Source: an uncultured Oscillospiraceae bacterium | GTDB lineage: Bacteria; Bacillota; Clostridia; Oscillospirales; Oscillospiraceae | Direction: 5' to 3' | Length of the DNA: 64,000 nucleotides | NCBI GenBank assembly: GCA_934589835.1 | Contig: CAKTOK010000002.1 | Location: 1 to 64,000, forward strand | Shown: in pieces, positions 9,795-19,744 of the stretch | Layout: every line of letters begins with the position of its first letter | How positions within the stretch are numbered: the first letter of the stretch is position 1 | Notes under the pieces: generated by a model | Database searches by the model: none | The model's input: only the letters and a program-made list of their open reading frames with translations | What the model was told of the DNA's origin: nothing | Made by a program: the position numbers and the translations under genes

Positions 9795-11054
9795 ATGTCC
9801 AAACAGGAATTGCTGCATCAGGTGATTTACAGTGTCTTTGTACGCAACCACACAAGAGAGGGGACCTTCCGCGCGTTGGAGGGCGATCTGGACCGTCTGC
9901 GCGGTCTGGGAGCGGATATCATCTGGCTCATGCCCATCCATCCCATTGGCGCAGAGGGCCGCAAGGGCACGCTGGGCAGCCCCTATGCCATTCAGGACTA
10001 CCGCGGCGTCAATCCGGAATACGGCACGCGGGAGGACTTTATCCATCTGGTGGACGCCATCCACCGGCAGGGCATGAAGTGCATCATCGACGTGGTGTAC
10101 AACCACACGTCGCCGGACTCCGTGCTGGCCCACACCCATCCGGAATACTTCCTGCGGGATGCCGACGGCAAGCCCACCCGCAAGGTGGCGGACTGGTGGG
10201 ATGTGGTGGATCTGGACTATACGAACCGCGAGCTTTGGAACTATCAGATCGACACGCTGAAGCAGTGGGCCGCCATTGTGGACGGCTTCCGCTGTGATGT
10301 GGCCAGCAGCGTCCCGCTGGCGTTCTGGCGCGAAGCCCAGCGGCAGGTGGAGCAGGTACGCCCGGGCTGCATCTGGCTGGCCGAGAGCGTCCACGGCGCC
10401 TATGTGCTGGGAATGCGGCGGATGGGCGCGGCCTGTGCCACGGATACGGAGCTGTATCAAGCCTTCGACATGACCTACGATTACGATATCTGGCCGTTTT
10501 ATGAGGGGTACCTGCGGGGCGAGCTGCCTCTGCGGTCCTACACGGACATTCTGAACTATCAGGAGCTGACGTACCCCACCGGTTACATCAAGGCGCGGTG
10601 TCTGGAGAACCACGACACGGCCCGCGCCGCCTCCCGGCTCACCAGTGACCGGCAGCTCTATCACTGGCTGGGCTTCCTGTACTTCCAGCGCGGCGCGGCC
10701 ATGCTGTACAGCGGCATGGAGTACGCGCCGAGGAAGCAGGTGGGCCTGTTCGATGCCGATGACAATTACGGCGATATGCGGCTGGACGTGCAGCTGTACC
10801 TCCGGCGCTGCAAGGCCATGAAGCAGACGCTGCCGCTGGGCGGCGGCTTCTGGTGGGAGCCGGTGGGCGACAGCGTGGCGCTGGGCCGCTACGAGGGGCC
10901 GGAGGGCAAGGCGCTGGGCGTTTTTGACCTGCGGGGACAGGGCGGCGAGGTGGCCGTGGACCTGCCGGACGGCGTATACGAGAACCGTCTGGGCGGGCAG
11001 ATCACGGTCCACGGCGGCCGGCTGACGCTGGGCGAGCTTCCCGTGGTGATCTGA
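9795..11054 (+). CDS. Alpha-amylase family glycoside hydrolase (GH13)
   Basis: A 419-residue cytoplasmic GH13 enzyme (no signal peptide). The conserved regions appear in order: IIDVVYNHTS, the nucleophile Asp in DGFRCDVAS, the acid Glu in IWLAESVH, and the transition-state Asp in ENHDTAR. The protein is short for an amylase and has a small C-terminal beta domain, so a maltodextrin- or trehalose-processing enzyme is more likely than a polymer-degrading one. The substrate cannot be fixed. The start at 9795 follows AGGAGG. It lies 13 bp after ligA and is followed by a strong terminator. Confidence 0.85.
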   Translation: MSKQELLHQVIYSVFVRNHTREGTFRALEGDLDRLRGLGADIIWLMPIHPIGAEGRKGTLGSPYAIQDYRGVNPEYGTREDFIHLVDAIHRQGMKCIIDVVYNHTSPDSVLAHTHPEYFLRDADGKPTRKVADWWDVVDLDYTNRELWNYQIDTLKQWAAIVDGFRCDVASSVPLAFWREAQRQVEQVRPGCIWLAESVHGAYVLGMRRMGAACATDTELYQAFDMTYDYDIWPFYEGYLRGELPLRSYTDILNYQELTYPTGYIKARCLENHDTARAASRLTSDRQLYHWLGFLYFQRGAAMLYSGMEYAPRKQVGLFDADDNYGDMRLDVQLYLRRCKAMKQTLPLGGGFWWEPVGDSVALGRYEGPEGKALGVFDLRGQGGEVAVDLPDGVYENRLGGQITVHGGRLTLGELPVVI

Positions 11055-11081
11055 CGTGGTTTTACCGTTGTCTTTTTACAC

Positions 11082-11130
11082 AAACGAGAGAGAGATTCTG
11101 TGGCGGAAGTCACAGAATCTCTCTCGTTTC
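11082..11130. terminator. Strong intrinsic terminator after the GH13 gene
   Basis: Long stem (AAACGAGAGA... with a two-base bulge, then ATTCTGTG/CACAGAAT) and an 8-nt loop, ending in CGTTTC. It separates the ligA-GH13 unit from nifJ. Confidence 0.8.
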
Positions 11131-11131
11131 A

Positions 11132-11160
11132 TTGACTGATTCGCCGGAAAATGTTATAGT
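11132..11160 (+). promoter_or_regulatory. nifJ promoter
   Basis: TTGACT (11132-11137), 17-bp spacer, TATAGT (11155-11160): near-consensus sigma-A promoter, directly after the terminator. Confidence 0.8.
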
Positions 11161-11234
11161 AAAAACACGTATTTCTATGGCCTTTTCCGCATTGGAGCGG
11201 GAGAGGACCGTGAGAAAAGAGGAGGAAAGAACCT

Positions 11235-14200
11235 ATGAGCAAGCTCATGAAAATCTGCGACGGCAACGAGGCGGCGGCGTATGTCGCCTATGCGTTCTCC
11301 GAGGTCGCAGCCATCTACCCCATCACGCCGTCCAGCCCGATGGCCGAGCACGCGGACGAGTGGTCCGCCATGGGCAAAAAGAACATCTTCGGCCAGACGG
11401 TCCGTCTGGTGGAGATGCAGTCCGAGGCCGGCGCCTGCGGCGCCTGTCACGGCGCACTGGAGGCCGGCGCGCTGGCCACCAGCTTTACCGCCTCGCAGGG
11501 CCTGATGCTGATGATCCCCACCATGCACCGGATCTCCGGCGAGCGGCTGCCCGGTGTGCTGCACGTTGCCTCCCGCACCGTGGGCACCCATGCGTTCTCC
11601 ATCTTCGGCGACCACTCCGATGTCATGAACTGCCGTCAGACGGGGTTTGCCCTGCTCTCCAGCGGCAGCGTCCAACAGGCCGCCGATCTGGCCGCCGTGG
11701 CGCACCTCAGCGCCATTAAGGCCCGTATCCCGTTCCTGCACTTCTTCGATGGCTTCCGCACCAGCCATGAGATCCAGAAGATCGATGTGCTGGACTACGG
11801 TGAGTACGCCAAGCTGGTGGACTATGACGCGCTGGCCAGATTCCGCGCCAACGCCCTGAACCCCGAGGATCCCCGTATGCGTTCTCTGGTGGATAACCCC
11901 GACATCTACTTCCAGCTCCGGGAGTCCAACAACACCGACTACGCCGCGCTGCCCGATATCGTGGAGGACTACATGGCCCAGATCAGCAAGCTGACCGGCC
12001 GCGAGTACCACCTCTTCAACTACTACGGAGCGCCAGACGCGGAGCGCGTCATCGTGGCGATGGGCTCCGTGTCCGGCTGCGCGCAGGAGGTCGTCAACTA
12101 TCTGAACGCCAAGGGCGAGAAGGTGGGCTTCCTGCAGGTCCATCTGTTCCGTCCGTTCTCCGCCAGACACCTGCTGGCTGCCATGCCAAAGACGGTGAAG
12201 AAGATCGCCGTGCTGGACCGTGTGAAGGAGGCCGGTTCCATCGGCGAGCCGCTGTACGAGGACATCTGCGCCGCCTATATCAACGACGCCGCCCGGCCCC
12301 TGATCTATGCCGGCCGCTACGGCCTCAGCTCCAAGGACACCACCCCCGCCCAGCTCAAGGCGGTGTTCGACAACCTGTCTCAGGACCAGCCGAAGAACCA
12401 CTTCACCATCGGCATCGAGGACGATGTGACCCATCTGTCCCTGCCCATCGGCGCACCCCTGCTCACCGAGCCGGAGGGCACCATCTCCTGTAAGTTCTGG
12501 GGCCTCGGCTCCGACGGTACCGTGGGCGCCAACAAGAACTCCATCAAGATCATCGGCGAGACCACGGACATGTACTGTCAGGCGTATTTTGAGTACGATA
12601 CCAAGAAGTCCTTCGGCATCACCAAGAGCCATCTGCGCTTCGGCAAGCACCCCATCAGCTCCACCTACTATGTGTCCAACGCGGACTTCATCGCCTGCCA
12701 CAACCAGACATACCTGACCAAGTACGACATCATCTCCGAGCTGAAGCCCCACGGCAGCTTCCTGCTGAACTGCGAGTGGCGGGAGGATGAGCTGGAGCAG
12801 CATATCCCCGGCGACATCCTGAAGTACATTGCCGAGAACGACATCAAGTTCTACATCATCGACGCCAATAAGGAATCGCAGGCGCTGGGGCTGGGCAACC
12901 GCTCCAACATGGTGCTGCAGGCCGCGTTCTTCAAGCTGGCGGGCGTCATCCCCGTGGAGGACGCCGTGGCCCACATGAAGGCCGCCGTCAAGAAGACCTA
13001 CGGCCTCAAGGGCGAGAAGATCGTCAACATGAACATCGCCGCCGTGGACGCCGGCATCCATGCGCTGGTGGAGGTCCATGTGAAGCCCGAATGGAGGACG
13101 CTGTCCGGCGCCGCCATCAAGCCTGCCGCCGCAGACCTGCCCTATGTCATCAAGAACATTCTCGTACCCATCAACGCCCAGAAGGGCGACAGCCTGCCCG
13201 TCTCCGCCTTCAAGGGCATGGAGGACGGCACCATGCCGTTGGGCACCTCCCGCTATGAAAAGCGCGGCATCGCCACCCATCTGCCGGTGTGGGACGCCGC
13301 CGAGTGCCTCCAGTGCAATATGTGCTCCTTCGTCTGCCCCCACGCCGTTATCCGCCCGTTCCTGCTGGATGCACAGGAGGCCGCCGACGCCCCTGCGGGT
13401 CTGGCCATGACGGACGCCAAGGGTCCCCAGCTGGCCGGTATGAAGTACGCCATGGGAGTATCTACGCTGGACTGCACCAGCTGCGGCAGCTGCGTTTCCT
13501 CCTGCCCCAAGAGCGGTAAGGCACTGAAGATGGTGCCCACTCATGAGGTGTCTCTGGACCAGACCAACTGGGAGTACCTGTTCGGCCTGCCTGCCAAGGG
13601 CGACAGGGTGGATAAGTTCAGCCTGAAGGGCAGCCAGTTCAAGCAGCCGCTGGTGGAGTTCAACGGCGCCTGCGCCGGCTGCGGCGAGACCCCCTATATC
13701 AAGCTGCTGACCCAGCTGTTCGGCGACAAGATGTATCTGGCCAACGCCACCGGCTGCACGCAGGCCTGGGGCGCGGCCATGCCCTGTGTTCCGTACTGCA
13801 AGAATCAGGAGGGCAAGGGCGTGGCATGGTCCAACTCCCTGTTTGAAAACAACGCCGAGTTCTCCTACGGCATGTGCCTTGCGGTCAAGCAGCTGCGCGA
13901 CTGCGTCACCGGCTACGTCAAGGAGCTGAACGCGATCACCGCAGACGAGGCCGTGAAGGCCGCCATCGCCAAGTGGCTGGAGACCTACGACGATCTGGAT
14001 GCCTCCACCCCCGCCACCGCAGCGCTGGTAAAGCTGCTGGAGGGCGGTACGTTCTCCACGGACGAGCAGAAGCTGGTGGACGAGATCCTCAAGCGGAAGA
14101 AGGACCTGTCCAAGAAGACCATGTGGATGTATGGCGGCGACGGCTGGGCCTACGACATCGGCTACGGCGGTCTGGACCATGTGTTCGCCATGGGTGAGGA

Positions 14201-14747
14201 TGTCAACGTGCTGCTGGTGGATACCGAGGTGTATTCCAACACCGGCGGACAGTCCTCCAAGGCCACGCCTGTGGGCGCGGTGGCCCAGTTCCAGGCCAGC
14301 GGCAAGAAGACCAAGAAGAAGGACCTTGGTATGCTGATGATGACCTACGACAACGTCTATGTGGCCCAGTGCTCCATGGGCGCTAACCCCAACCAGCTCA
14401 TCAAGGCCATCAAGGAGGCCGAGGCCCATAAGGGTCCGTCCATCGTCATCTGCTACGCGCCCTGCATCAATCACGGCATCAAGAAGGGCATGAACAATGT
14501 CCAGCAGGAGATGAAGGACGCCGTCAGCTCCGGCTACTGGAACCTGTACCGTTACAGCCCCGAGACCAGGACGTTCACGCTGGACTCCAAGGAGCCTACT
14601 ATGCCGCTGTACGACTTCATGAAGGGCGAGGTCCGCTACGCTTCGCTGGAGCTGAGCTTCCCCGAAAACGCAAAGGTTCTGTTTGCCGAGGCGGAGGAGG
14701 CTGCCAAGGAGAAGTATGAGTCCTACAAGCGCCGCGCCGAGCAGTAA
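11235..14747 (+). CDS. nifJ: Pyruvate:ferredoxin (flavodoxin) oxidoreductase, single-chain
   Basis: A 1170-residue enzyme that oxidises pyruvate with CoA to acetyl-CoA and CO2 while reducing ferredoxin, the central step of clostridial fermentation. All domains are fused: the N-terminal domain (AYVAYAFSEVAAIYPITPSSPMAE), the gamma domain (GSDGTVGANKNSIKII), a ferredoxin domain with two CxxCxxCxxxCP clusters near residues 695 and 755, and the C-terminal thiamine-diphosphate domain (CAGCGETPY, YGGDGWAYDIGYGG, NTGGQSSKATP). ATG 11235 follows GAGGAGGAAAG. It is a monocistronic unit bounded by a promoter and a terminator. Codon use is strongly biased, as expected for a highly expressed gene. Confidence 0.97.
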   Translation: MSKLMKICDGNEAAAYVAYAFSEVAAIYPITPSSPMAEHADEWSAMGKKNIFGQTVRLVEMQSEAGACGACHGALEAGALATSFTASQGLMLMIPTMHRISGERLPGVLHVASRTVGTHAFSIFGDHSDVMNCRQTGFALLSSGSVQQAADLAAVAHLSAIKARIPFLHFFDGFRTSHEIQKIDVLDYGEYAKLVDYDALARFRANALNPEDPRMRSLVDNPDIYFQLRESNNTDYAALPDIVEDYMAQISKLTGREYHLFNYYGAPDAERVIVAMGSVSGCAQEVVNYLNAKGEKVGFLQVHLFRPFSARHLLAAMPKTVKKIAVLDRVKEAGSIGEPLYEDICAAYINDAARPLIYAGRYGLSSKDTTPAQLKAVFDNLSQDQPKNHFTIGIEDDVTHLSLPIGAPLLTEPEGTISCKFWGLGSDGTVGANKNSIKIIGETTDMYCQAYFEYDTKKSFGITKSHLRFGKHPISSTYYVSNADFIACHNQTYLTKYDIISELKPHGSFLLNCEWREDELEQHIPGDILKYIAENDIKFYIIDANKESQALGLGNRSNMVLQAAFFKLAGVIPVEDAVAHMKAAVKKTYGLKGEKIVNMNIAAVDAGIHALVEVHVKPEWRTLSGAAIKPAAADLPYVIKNILVPINAQKGDSLPVSAFKGMEDGTMPLGTSRYEKRGIATHLPVWDAAECLQCNMCSFVCPHAVIRPFLLDAQEAADAPAGLAMTDAKGPQLAGMKYAMGVSTLDCTSCGSCVSSCPKSGKALKMVPTHEVSLDQTNWEYLFGLPAKGDRVDKFSLKGSQFKQPLVEFNGACAGCGETPYIKLLTQLFGDKMYLANATGCTQAWGAAMPCVPYCKNQEGKGVAWSNSLFENNAEFSYGMCLAVKQLRDCVTGYVKELNAITADEAVKAAIAKWLETYDDLDASTPATAALVKLLEGGTFSTDEQKLVDEILKRKKDLSKKTMWMYGGDGWAYDIGYGGLDHVFAMGEDVNVLLVDTEVYSNTGGQSSKATPVGAVAQFQASGKKTKKKDLGMLMMTYDNVYVAQCSMGANPNQLIKAIKEAEAHKGPSIVICYAPCINHGIKKGMNNVQQEMKDAVSSGYWNLYRYSPETRTFTLDSKEPTMPLYDFMKGEVRYASLELSFPENAKVLFAEAEEAAKEKYESYKRRAEQ

Positions 14748-14792
14748 GCCTGTTTCCTGAAAATAAACTCTGACAGAAAAAACGACAGAGCG

Positions 14793-14828
14793 AAAACGCA
14801 GCCGCCCATGTGGCGGCTGCGTTTTCTG
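14793..14828. terminator. nifJ terminator
   Basis: A 14-bp stem (AAAACGCAGCCGCC and complement) with a 5-nt loop, ending in TTTT. Confidence 0.88.
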
Positions 14829-14875
14829 CTGCAAAAAATTATTTTTTATTGTGATGATAAAAAGATGTTAATTTG

Positions 14876-14904
14876 TTGACATACAGCAGGGAGAGTGATA
14901 AAAT
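14876..14904 (+). promoter_or_regulatory. Promoter of the CoA-transferase gene
   Basis: TTGACA (14876-14881), 17-bp spacer, TAAAAT (14899-14904): almost perfect sigma-A promoter, preceded by an A/T-rich stretch that may act as an UP element. Confidence 0.85.
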
Positions 14905-14950
14905 TAACAAAGTAATAAATCCGACTTCTTGAGGGGAAAGGGAGAACAGT

Positions 14951-16300
14951 ATGGCAGTACCGTTTGACTACACAGCAGAATACAGACGCAAGCTCTGCAC
15001 GCCGGATGAAGCCGCCAAGGTCGTCAAGAGCGGCGACTGGATCGACATCGCCATGGGCGCGGGCTTTCCCTCGCTGATGGACGCCGCCGTGGCACGGCGC
15101 AAGGACGAGCTGCGGGATGTGAAGATCCGCGGCTACCTGATTTTTGAGCCCATCCAGATGGTGGAGTGCGATCCCACGCGGCAGCACTTTGTCTATAACA
15201 GCTGGCATATGTCAGGCTACGAGCGCAAGCTCTGCGACAAGGGACTGTGCAGCTTCAACCCCATGGTGTTCCGCAATCTGGGCTGGTATTACACCAAGTT
15301 CCTGACGGTCAACGTTGCCATGATGTGCGTCACCCCCATGAATGAGCACGGTTATTTCAACTTTGCCGCCTCCGCGGCCTCCGCCCGCGCCACGCTGGAC
15401 AAGGCGGACATTGTGATCCTGGAGGTCAACGAGAATCTGCCCTGGGTCTATGGCGGGCTGGACGAGTGCATCCACATCAGCGATGTGGACATGATCGTGG
15501 AGGGCCCCCACGGCACGCTGCCCAGCGTCAAGTCGCCTCCCGCCAGCGAGGCGGAGATGAAGATCGCCGAGTATGTGGTACAGAATATGGTGGACGGCTC
15601 CACCCTCCAGTTGGGCATCGGCTCGCTGCCTAATGCTGTGGGCCAGATGATCGCCAAGAGCGACCTGAAGGGGCTGGGTATCCATACGGAGATGCTGTGC
15701 GACAGCTATCTGGATATGTACAAGGCCGGCAAGATCACCAACACCCACAAACGGCTGGACCGCTACAAGAGTATTTTTGGCCTTGCCGTCGGCTCGCCCG
15801 ACCTGTACGACTGGATCCGCGAGAACCCCGGTGTGGTCACGTATCCCATCAGCTACTGCAACGACCCCGCCAACGTAGGAAAACAGGACAATTTTGTTTC
15901 TATCAACAACTGTATCTCTGTGGATCTGTACGGCCAGATCTGCGCCGAGAGCTCCGGTACCCGCCAGATCAGCGGCACCGGCGGCCAGCTGGACTTTCTG
16001 GAGGGCGCGGCGCTGTCCAACGGAGGAAAGGCCTTCATCTGCCTGACCTCCTCCTTCACGGATAAGCAGGGCAACGTCAAATCCCGTATCAATCCGCTGC
16101 TGACCCCGGGCGATATCGTCACCGATCCCCGCAGTCAGGCTTACTACATCGTCACCGAGTACGGCGGCGTCAATCTGGTGGGCTGCTCCACCTGGGAGCG
16201 TGCGGAGAAGCTGATCAGCATCGCGCATCCCATATTCCGCGACGAGCTGATCGCCAATGCGGAGAAGCAGGGCATCTGGATCCGCTCCAACAAGCGGTAA
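14951..16300 (+). CDS. Butyryl-CoA:acetate (or 4-hydroxybutyrate) CoA-transferase family protein
   Basis: A 449-residue acetyl-CoA hydrolase/transferase family member. It moves CoA between an acyl-CoA and a free acid through a glutamyl-CoA intermediate. The catalytic Glu is most likely Glu247 in GIHTEM. The other family marks are LQLGIGSLPNAVG, ISGTGGQLDF and the CoA-contact loop GGKAFICL. In related gut Firmicutes this enzyme is the terminal step of butyrate formation, turning butyryl-CoA plus acetate into butyrate and acetyl-CoA. 4-hydroxybutyrate or propionate specificity cannot be excluded from sequence. It has its own strong promoter and terminator. Confidence 0.85.
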   Translation: MAVPFDYTAEYRRKLCTPDEAAKVVKSGDWIDIAMGAGFPSLMDAAVARRKDELRDVKIRGYLIFEPIQMVECDPTRQHFVYNSWHMSGYERKLCDKGLCSFNPMVFRNLGWYYTKFLTVNVAMMCVTPMNEHGYFNFAASAASARATLDKADIVILEVNENLPWVYGGLDECIHISDVDMIVEGPHGTLPSVKSPPASEAEMKIAEYVVQNMVDGSTLQLGIGSLPNAVGQMIAKSDLKGLGIHTEMLCDSYLDMYKAGKITNTHKRLDRYKSIFGLAVGSPDLYDWIRENPGVVTYPISYCNDPANVGKQDNFVSINNCISVDLYGQICAESSGTRQISGTGGQLDFLEGAALSNGGKAFICLTSSFTDKQGNVKSRINPLLTPGDIVTDPRSQAYYIVTEYGGVNLVGCSTWERAEKLISIAHPIFRDELIANAEKQGIWIRSNKR

Positions 16301-16311
16301 TGGAAGCTGCA

Positions 16312-16346
16312 AAAAACAGGGAGACGGCTGCCGTCTCCCTGTTTTT
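16312..16346. terminator. Terminator of the CoA-transferase gene
   Basis: A 16-bp perfect stem (AAAAACAGGGAGACGG and complement) with a CTG loop, ending in TTTTT. Confidence 0.88.
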
Positions 16347-16357
16347 GGAGAACTTTC

Positions 16358-16386
16358 TTGACTTTTTTCCGCAGGTATAGTATACT
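16358..16386 (+). promoter_or_regulatory. Promoter of the valS T-box transcript
   Basis: TTGACT (16358-16363), 17-bp spacer, TATACT (16381-16386). Confidence 0.8.
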
Positions 16387-16394
16387 CCGTCCAT

Positions 16395-16652
16395 ACGAAA
16401 ACAGCGATGAGGGGAAGCAGTAAGCGGTCAGCGGATGCCAAGAGAGGGCGCGGCAGGTGTAAGCGCCCGTGACGCGCCGCCCAAGTCGTCCCGGAGCTTC
16501 GGGCTGAACAGCAGTAGGCCGCGACGGCGTCCTCCGTTATCGGGACAGGGTGTAGCTGCACCCATGAGTGCGGGAGGTTTCCCGAATACAGGTGGTACCA
16601 CGGACTTTTGTGTTCGCCCTGTTTTGCCATGGCAAAACGGAGCGGACTTTTT
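16395..16652 (+). ncRNA. T-box leader, valine-specific, upstream of valS
   Basis: The leader begins with the T-box stem I hallmark AGCGATGAGGGGAAGCAGTA, has AGAGAG at 16441-16446, and carries the tRNA-acceptor-binding T-box AGGTGGTACCACGG at 16590-16603. Aligning it with the tyrosine T-box at 58961 on the shared block TCCCGGAGC places the specifier at 16485-16487, reading GTC, a valine codon. The intrinsic terminator follows at 16612-16652 (GTTCGC...GCGGAC, with GTTTTGCC/GGCAAAAC inside, then TTTTT). Uncharged tRNA-Val should stabilise the antiterminator and raise valS expression. Confidence 0.93.
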
Positions 16653-16683
16653 GTTTTGCCAAATACTCAAAAGGAGAAAGCAT

Positions 16684-19314
16684 ATGAAAGAACTGCCGAA
16701 GGTGTATGACCCGCGGGATGTGGAATCCCGCATCTATCAGATGTGGATGGACGGCGGCTGCTTCAAGGCCAAGCCGGACCCCGACAAGAAACCGTTTTCC
16801 ATTGTGATGCCGCCCCCCAACGTCACTGGCCAGCTCCACATGGGCCATGCGCTGGACTGCACGCTGCAGGATATCCTCACCCGCTTCAAGCGGATGCAGG
16901 GCTACGAAGCCCTGTGGCTCCCAGGCACGGACCACGCCGGCATCGCCACCCAAATCAAGGTGGAGGAGGAGCTGCGCACCAAGGAAGGGCTGACCCGCTA
17001 CGATCTGGGACGCGAGAAGTTCCTGGAGCGCGTCTGGGCCTGGAAGGAGAAGTATGGCGACCGCATCGTGCAGCAGCAGAAGAAGATGGGCGCGTCCTGC
17101 GACTGGGACCGCAGCCGCTTCACCATGGACGAGGGCTGCTCCCGCGCCGTCCGCGAGACGTTCTGCGAGCTGTATGACAAGGGCCTTATCTACAAAGGAA
17201 GCCGCATCATCAACTGGTGCCCCAACTGCCTGACCGCCCTCTCCGACGCCGAGGTGGAGTATGTGGACAAGCCCGGCCACCTGTGGTACGTCCGTTATCC
17301 GCTGACCGACGGCAGCGGCGACATCATCATCGCCACCACCCGTCCCGAGACGATGCTGGGCGATACCGGTGTGGCCGTCAATCCGGAGGATGAGAAGTTC
17401 AAGCACCTCATCGGCAAGACCTGTATCCTGCCGCTGGTGGGCCGCGAGATCCCCATCGTGGGGGATGAGTATTGCGAGATCGGCTTCGGCACCGGCGCTG
17501 TGAAGATGACGCCCGCCCACGACCCCAACGACTTTGAGGTGGGTCTGCGCCACCATCTGGAGGTCATCCGCTGCATCGCCGACGATGGCCGCATCAATGA
17601 AAACGGCGGCAAGTACGAGGGCATGGACCGCTATGAGTGCCGCAGGGCCATCGTGGCCGATCTGGAGGCCGAGGGCTATCTGGTCAAGACCGAGTCCTAT
17701 TCCCACAATGTGGGCACCTGCTACCGCTGCCACAACGATGTAGAGCCCCTGATCTCCGCCCAGTGGTTCGTGAAAATGGCACCGCTGGCCAAGGAGGCCA
17801 TTCGTGTGGTGGAGGACGGCACCATCAAGTTTGTGCCGGAGCGCTTCTCCAAGACCTACATCAACTGGATGGAGAATGTCCATGACTGGTGCATCTCCCG
17901 CCAGCTCTGGTGGGGCCATCAGATCCCTGCGTGGTACTGCGACGACTGCAACCACATCAATGTCAGCCGCTCCGACCCCACGAAATGCGAAAAGTGCGGC
18001 AGCACCCATCTGACCCGGGAGGAGGACGTGCTGGACACCTGGTTCAGCTCCGCTCTTTGGCCCTTCTCTACCATGGGGTGGCCCGATCTGGATTCCGCCG
18101 ACCTGAACTACTGGTATCCCACCTCCGTTATGGTCACCGGCTACGACATCATCTTCTTCTGGGTGGCCCGCATGATCTTCTCCGGCATGGAGCAGATGAA
18201 GAAGGAGCCATTCAAGACCGTGTTCATCCACGGTCTGGTCCGCGATGACAAGGGCCGCAAGATGTCCAAGTCCCTGGGCAACGGCATCGACCCGCTGGAA
18301 ATGGCGGAGAAGTACGGCGCCGACGCCCTGCGCTTCAATCTCATCACCGGCAACAGTCCCGGTAACGATATGCGCTTCTTCGTAGAAAAATGCGAGGCCA
18401 TGCGAAACTTTGCCAACAAGATCTGGAACGCCAGCCGCTTCGTGATGATGAACCTGTCCATCGACAGGGTGCAGCTTCCCGAGAAGCTGGAGCTGGAGGA
18501 CAAGTGGGTCCTCAGCCGCCTGAACACCCTCATCCGCGAGGTCACGGACAATCTGGAGTCCTATGAGCTGGGCGTGGCTTCCGCCAAGATCTACGACTTC
18601 ATCTGGGATACCTACTGCGACTGGTATATTGAGCTGACCAAGACCCGTCTCAACGGCGAGGACGAGGCTGCCAAGCTGGCGGCTGAGAACGTGCTGTGCT
18701 ATGTGCTGCTGCGGATCATGGAGCTGCTGCACCCGTTCATGCCGTTCATCACGGAGGAGATCTGGCAGGCGCTGCCTCATGAGGGGGAGTATCTGATCTC
18801 CGCCAAGTGGCCGGAATATCAGGATGCCCTGCATTTCCCCGAGGCCGAATCGGCTATGGAGGCGGTGAAGGACGCCATCTCCGCCATCCGCGCCCGCCGT
18901 GCCGAGATGAACGTGCCGCCCAGCCGTAAGGCGCAGGTCATTATCGTGGCCGCCAGACCCGAAAACTACCGGCTGGGTGCCCACTTCATCACGCGCATGG
19001 CCTACGCCAGTGAGCTGACGGTCCAGACCGCCGCGCCCGCAGACCTCACCGGCATGGTGACGGTGGCTACTCATGACGCCACAGTCTATATTCCCATGGC
19101 GGAGCTGGTAGACATTACCAAGGAGCTGGAGCGCATCGCCGCCGAGCGGACGAAGGCGGAGGAGAATCTCCGGCGCATCGAGGCCAAGCTGGCCAATGAG
19201 TCCTTCACCTCCCGCGCCCCCGAAAACGTAGTAAACGCGGAGCGTGAAAAGGCGGAGAAGGCCCGCGCCCTCATCGCCAAGCTGGACGAGTCCGCCGCCG
19301 CGATGAAAATCTGA
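16684..19314 (+). CDS. valS: Valyl-tRNA synthetase
   Basis: An 876-residue class Ia aminoacyl-tRNA synthetase that charges tRNA-Val. The HIGH-type motif is HMGH in [13 protein letters not shown] near residue 45, and the KMSKS motif is KMSKS near residue 527. The editing (CP1) domain, with [17 protein letters not shown], removes mischarged threonine. The C-terminus ends in a coiled coil ([20 protein letters not shown]) that contacts the tRNA. Length matches the family. ATG 16684 follows AAGGAG and lies 31 bp after the T-box terminator; an in-frame extension to 16435 would run through the leader and is rejected. Confidence 0.97.
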   Translation: MKELPKVYDPRDVESRIYQMWMDGGCFKAKPDPDKKPFSIVMPPPNVTGQLHMGHALDCTLQDILTRFKRMQGYEALWLPGTDHAGIATQIKVEEELRTKEGLTRYDLGREKFLERVWAWKEKYGDRIVQQQKKMGASCDWDRSRFTMDEGCSRAVRETFCELYDKGLIYKGSRIINWCPNCLTALSDAEVEYVDKPGHLWYVRYPLTDGSGDIIIATTRPETMLGDTGVAVNPEDEKFKHLIGKTCILPLVGREIPIVGDEYCEIGFGTGAVKMTPAHDPNDFEVGLRHHLEVIRCIADDGRINENGGKYEGMDRYECRRAIVADLEAEGYLVKTESYSHNVGTCYRCHNDVEPLISAQWFVKMAPLAKEAIRVVEDGTIKFVPERFSKTYINWMENVHDWCISRQLWWGHQIPAWYCDDCNHINVSRSDPTKCEKCGSTHLTREEDVLDTWFSSALWPFSTMGWPDLDSADLNYWYPTSVMVTGYDIIFFWVARMIFSGMEQMKKEPFKTVFIHGLVRDDKGRKMSKSLGNGIDPLEMAEKYGADALRFNLITGNSPGNDMRFFVEKCEAMRNFANKIWNASRFVMMNLSIDRVQLPEKLELEDKWVLSRLNTLIREVTDNLESYELGVASAKIYDFIWDTYCDWYIELTKTRLNGEDEAAKLAAENVLCYVLLRIMELLHPFMPFITEEIWQALPHEGEYLISAKWPEYQDALHFPEAESAMEAVKDAISAIRARRAEMNVPPSRKAQVIIVAARPENYRLGAHFITRMAYASELTVQTAAPADLTGMVTVATHDATVYIPMAELVDITKELERIAAERTKAEENLRRIEAKLANESFTSRAPENVVNAEREKAEKARALIAKLDESAAAMKI

Positions 19315-19368
19315 ATTTCACCTGCCAGCAGGCGTGATTCGACACGGAAAACAGCATAAATACACTAT

Positions 19369-19404
19369 AATCACCGTAGATCAATGATCTGCGGTGATTT
19401 TTTT
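19369..19404. terminator. valS terminator
   Basis: AATCACCG-T-AGATC pairs with GATCT-G-CGGTGATT (one T-G wobble) around a 3-nt loop, then a run of seven T. A TATAAT hexamer (19366-19371) overlaps its left arm. I could not find a convincing sigma-H promoter for the spoIIA operon that starts 17 bp further on. Confidence 0.8.
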
Positions 19405-19420
19405 ACAAAGGAGTATCGAT

Positions 19421-19726
19421 ATGGACGTATCGGCAAAACGCGAGGGAAATCAGCTGGAGCTGACCCTGAAGGGGGAGCTTGACCATCACGGCGCAAAGGG
19501 GCTGCTGACCTGTCTGGAGCAGGAGATCCAGCGGTCGCTGCCGCTGGCGCTGATATTGGACTTCACGGGCGTTACCTTTATGGACAGCTCCGGCATTGCC
19601 GTGGCCCTGCGCGGCTGGCAGCGGATGAGGGAGCTGGGCGGCAGCGTCACACTGCGCCATGTGGCGCCGCAGCCCCGTAAGGTCTTTGAGGCAGCGGGCG
19701 TGGGACGGATGATGACCATTGAATAA
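19421..19726 (+). CDS. spoIIAA: Anti-sigma F factor antagonist SpoIIAA
   Basis: A 101-residue STAS-domain protein. The phosphorylation motif MDSSGI is present (Ser near residue 56). Unphosphorylated SpoIIAA binds SpoIIAB and frees sigma-F in the forespore; SpoIIAB phosphorylates this serine and SpoIIE removes it. ATG 19421 follows AAAGGAG; the upstream in-frame extension would enter the terminator. It is first of the canonical spoIIAA-spoIIAB-sigF operon. Confidence 0.95.
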   Translation: MDVSAKREGNQLELTLKGELDHHGAKGLLTCLEQEIQRSLPLALILDFTGVTFMDSSGIAVALRGWQRMRELGGSVTLRHVAPQPRKVFEAAGVGRMMTIE

Positions 19727-19744
19727 GGGAGGAGAGTACATATT

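Noticed and set aside
11175..14834. A 1219-codon open frame on the minus strand across nifJ
   Set aside because: It is the antisense shadow of a GC-rich, strongly biased gene; it has no ribosome site, and nifJ is clearly the coding strand.
16537..19074. An 845-codon minus-strand frame across valS
   Set aside because: Antisense shadow with low-complexity His/Gly/Leu composition; valS is unambiguous. Similar long shadows across ligA, recN, dxs, fhs and the aminotransferase were left out for the same reason.
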